DNA of 64,000 nt from positions 4,800,786 to 4,864,785 of the forward strand of contig NC_134929.1 of NCBI RefSeq assembly GCF_051020765.1, read 5' to 3'. A program made the translations under genes and the position numbers. This DNA comes from Lasioglossum baleicum (taxonomy: Eukaryota; Arthropoda; Insecta; Hymenoptera; Halictidae). A model generated the notes under the pieces. That model was not told the DNA's origin. It saw nothing but the letters and a program-made list of their open reading frames with translations, and ran no database searches. Shown here in pieces: positions 63,873 through 64,000 of this stretch. Each line of letters begins with the position of its first letter. Position 1 is the stretch's first letter.

Positions 63873-64000
63873 GTGGCTACTTGGGATACGTAGAGCGATT
63901 CTTTTTGTATCTACATACTTGCTGATGCAGCGGCCAGTGTTCCGATATGGTGCATCTTTTCTCGCGCATGCGCGACGATTTCAGGTTAGATTCGTAAAGC

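Overview
Eukaryotic nuclear DNA, AT-rich and packed with transposable elements (TEs). I see no convincing host gene. Copia, Ty3/gypsy, hAT, mariner, Helitron and foldback elements together suggest an insect. Hymenoptera is my best guess from general familiarity, but nothing in the window proves it. Almost every ORF belongs to a TE, and most are broken. Insertions are nested up to four deep.

Layout. 1-1535: LTR/leader-like sequence with a primer-binding-site-like motif, split by a DNA element. 2753-3820: a 1 kb palindromic foldback element. 3804-24640: a decayed Ty3/gypsy element (RT/RNase H, integrase, then a Gag-like ORF) cut by three insertions. The first is an 11.4 kb foldback MULE/NOF-like element (4817-16230) with ~2 kb terminal inverted repeats (TIRs) built from 156-bp tandem units. 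The second is a 5.8 kb hAT foldback (17107-22904), itself carrying another DNA transposon. The third is a 517-bp MITE (23597-24113). 24829-25103: a short duplicated integrase piece and a mariner fragment.

25141-37645: element 'X', an unclassified TE-like gene family with ~400-bp terminal inverted repeats. It is split by foldback 'Y' (27099-35249), which in turn holds a nearly intact young Copia element (27399-32266) and foldback 'Z' (32507-34716). 39345-40985: LTR plus leader. 41596-46621: a minus-strand gypsy element with a perfect tRNA-Lys-type primer binding site, and several MITEs. 46728-48217: a hAT N-terminal exon, a 360-bp palindromic MITE and an F-box-like scrap. 48218-54176: gypsy integrase end, two Gag-like ORFs, a poly-G polypurine tract and a 3' LTR. 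54177-64000: repeats, a Helitron helicase remnant with its 3' end, a second X remnant and small palindromes.

Three things stand out. (1) The NOF-like transposase at 9165-12362 is one open frame whose C-terminus looks like a ubiquitin-specific protease (Cys box, two CxxC pairs, His box). (2) In two separate gypsy copies a zinc-knuckle Gag-like ORF lies directly downstream of integrase, and in one it is followed by polypurine tract and LTR, so pol appears to precede gag. (3) Independent elements of different superfamilies have all become large inverted duplications. A TTGCTGCCG-like motif is also strikingly frequent on one strand at about 50.4-54.1 kb, across coding, untranslated and LTR sequence.
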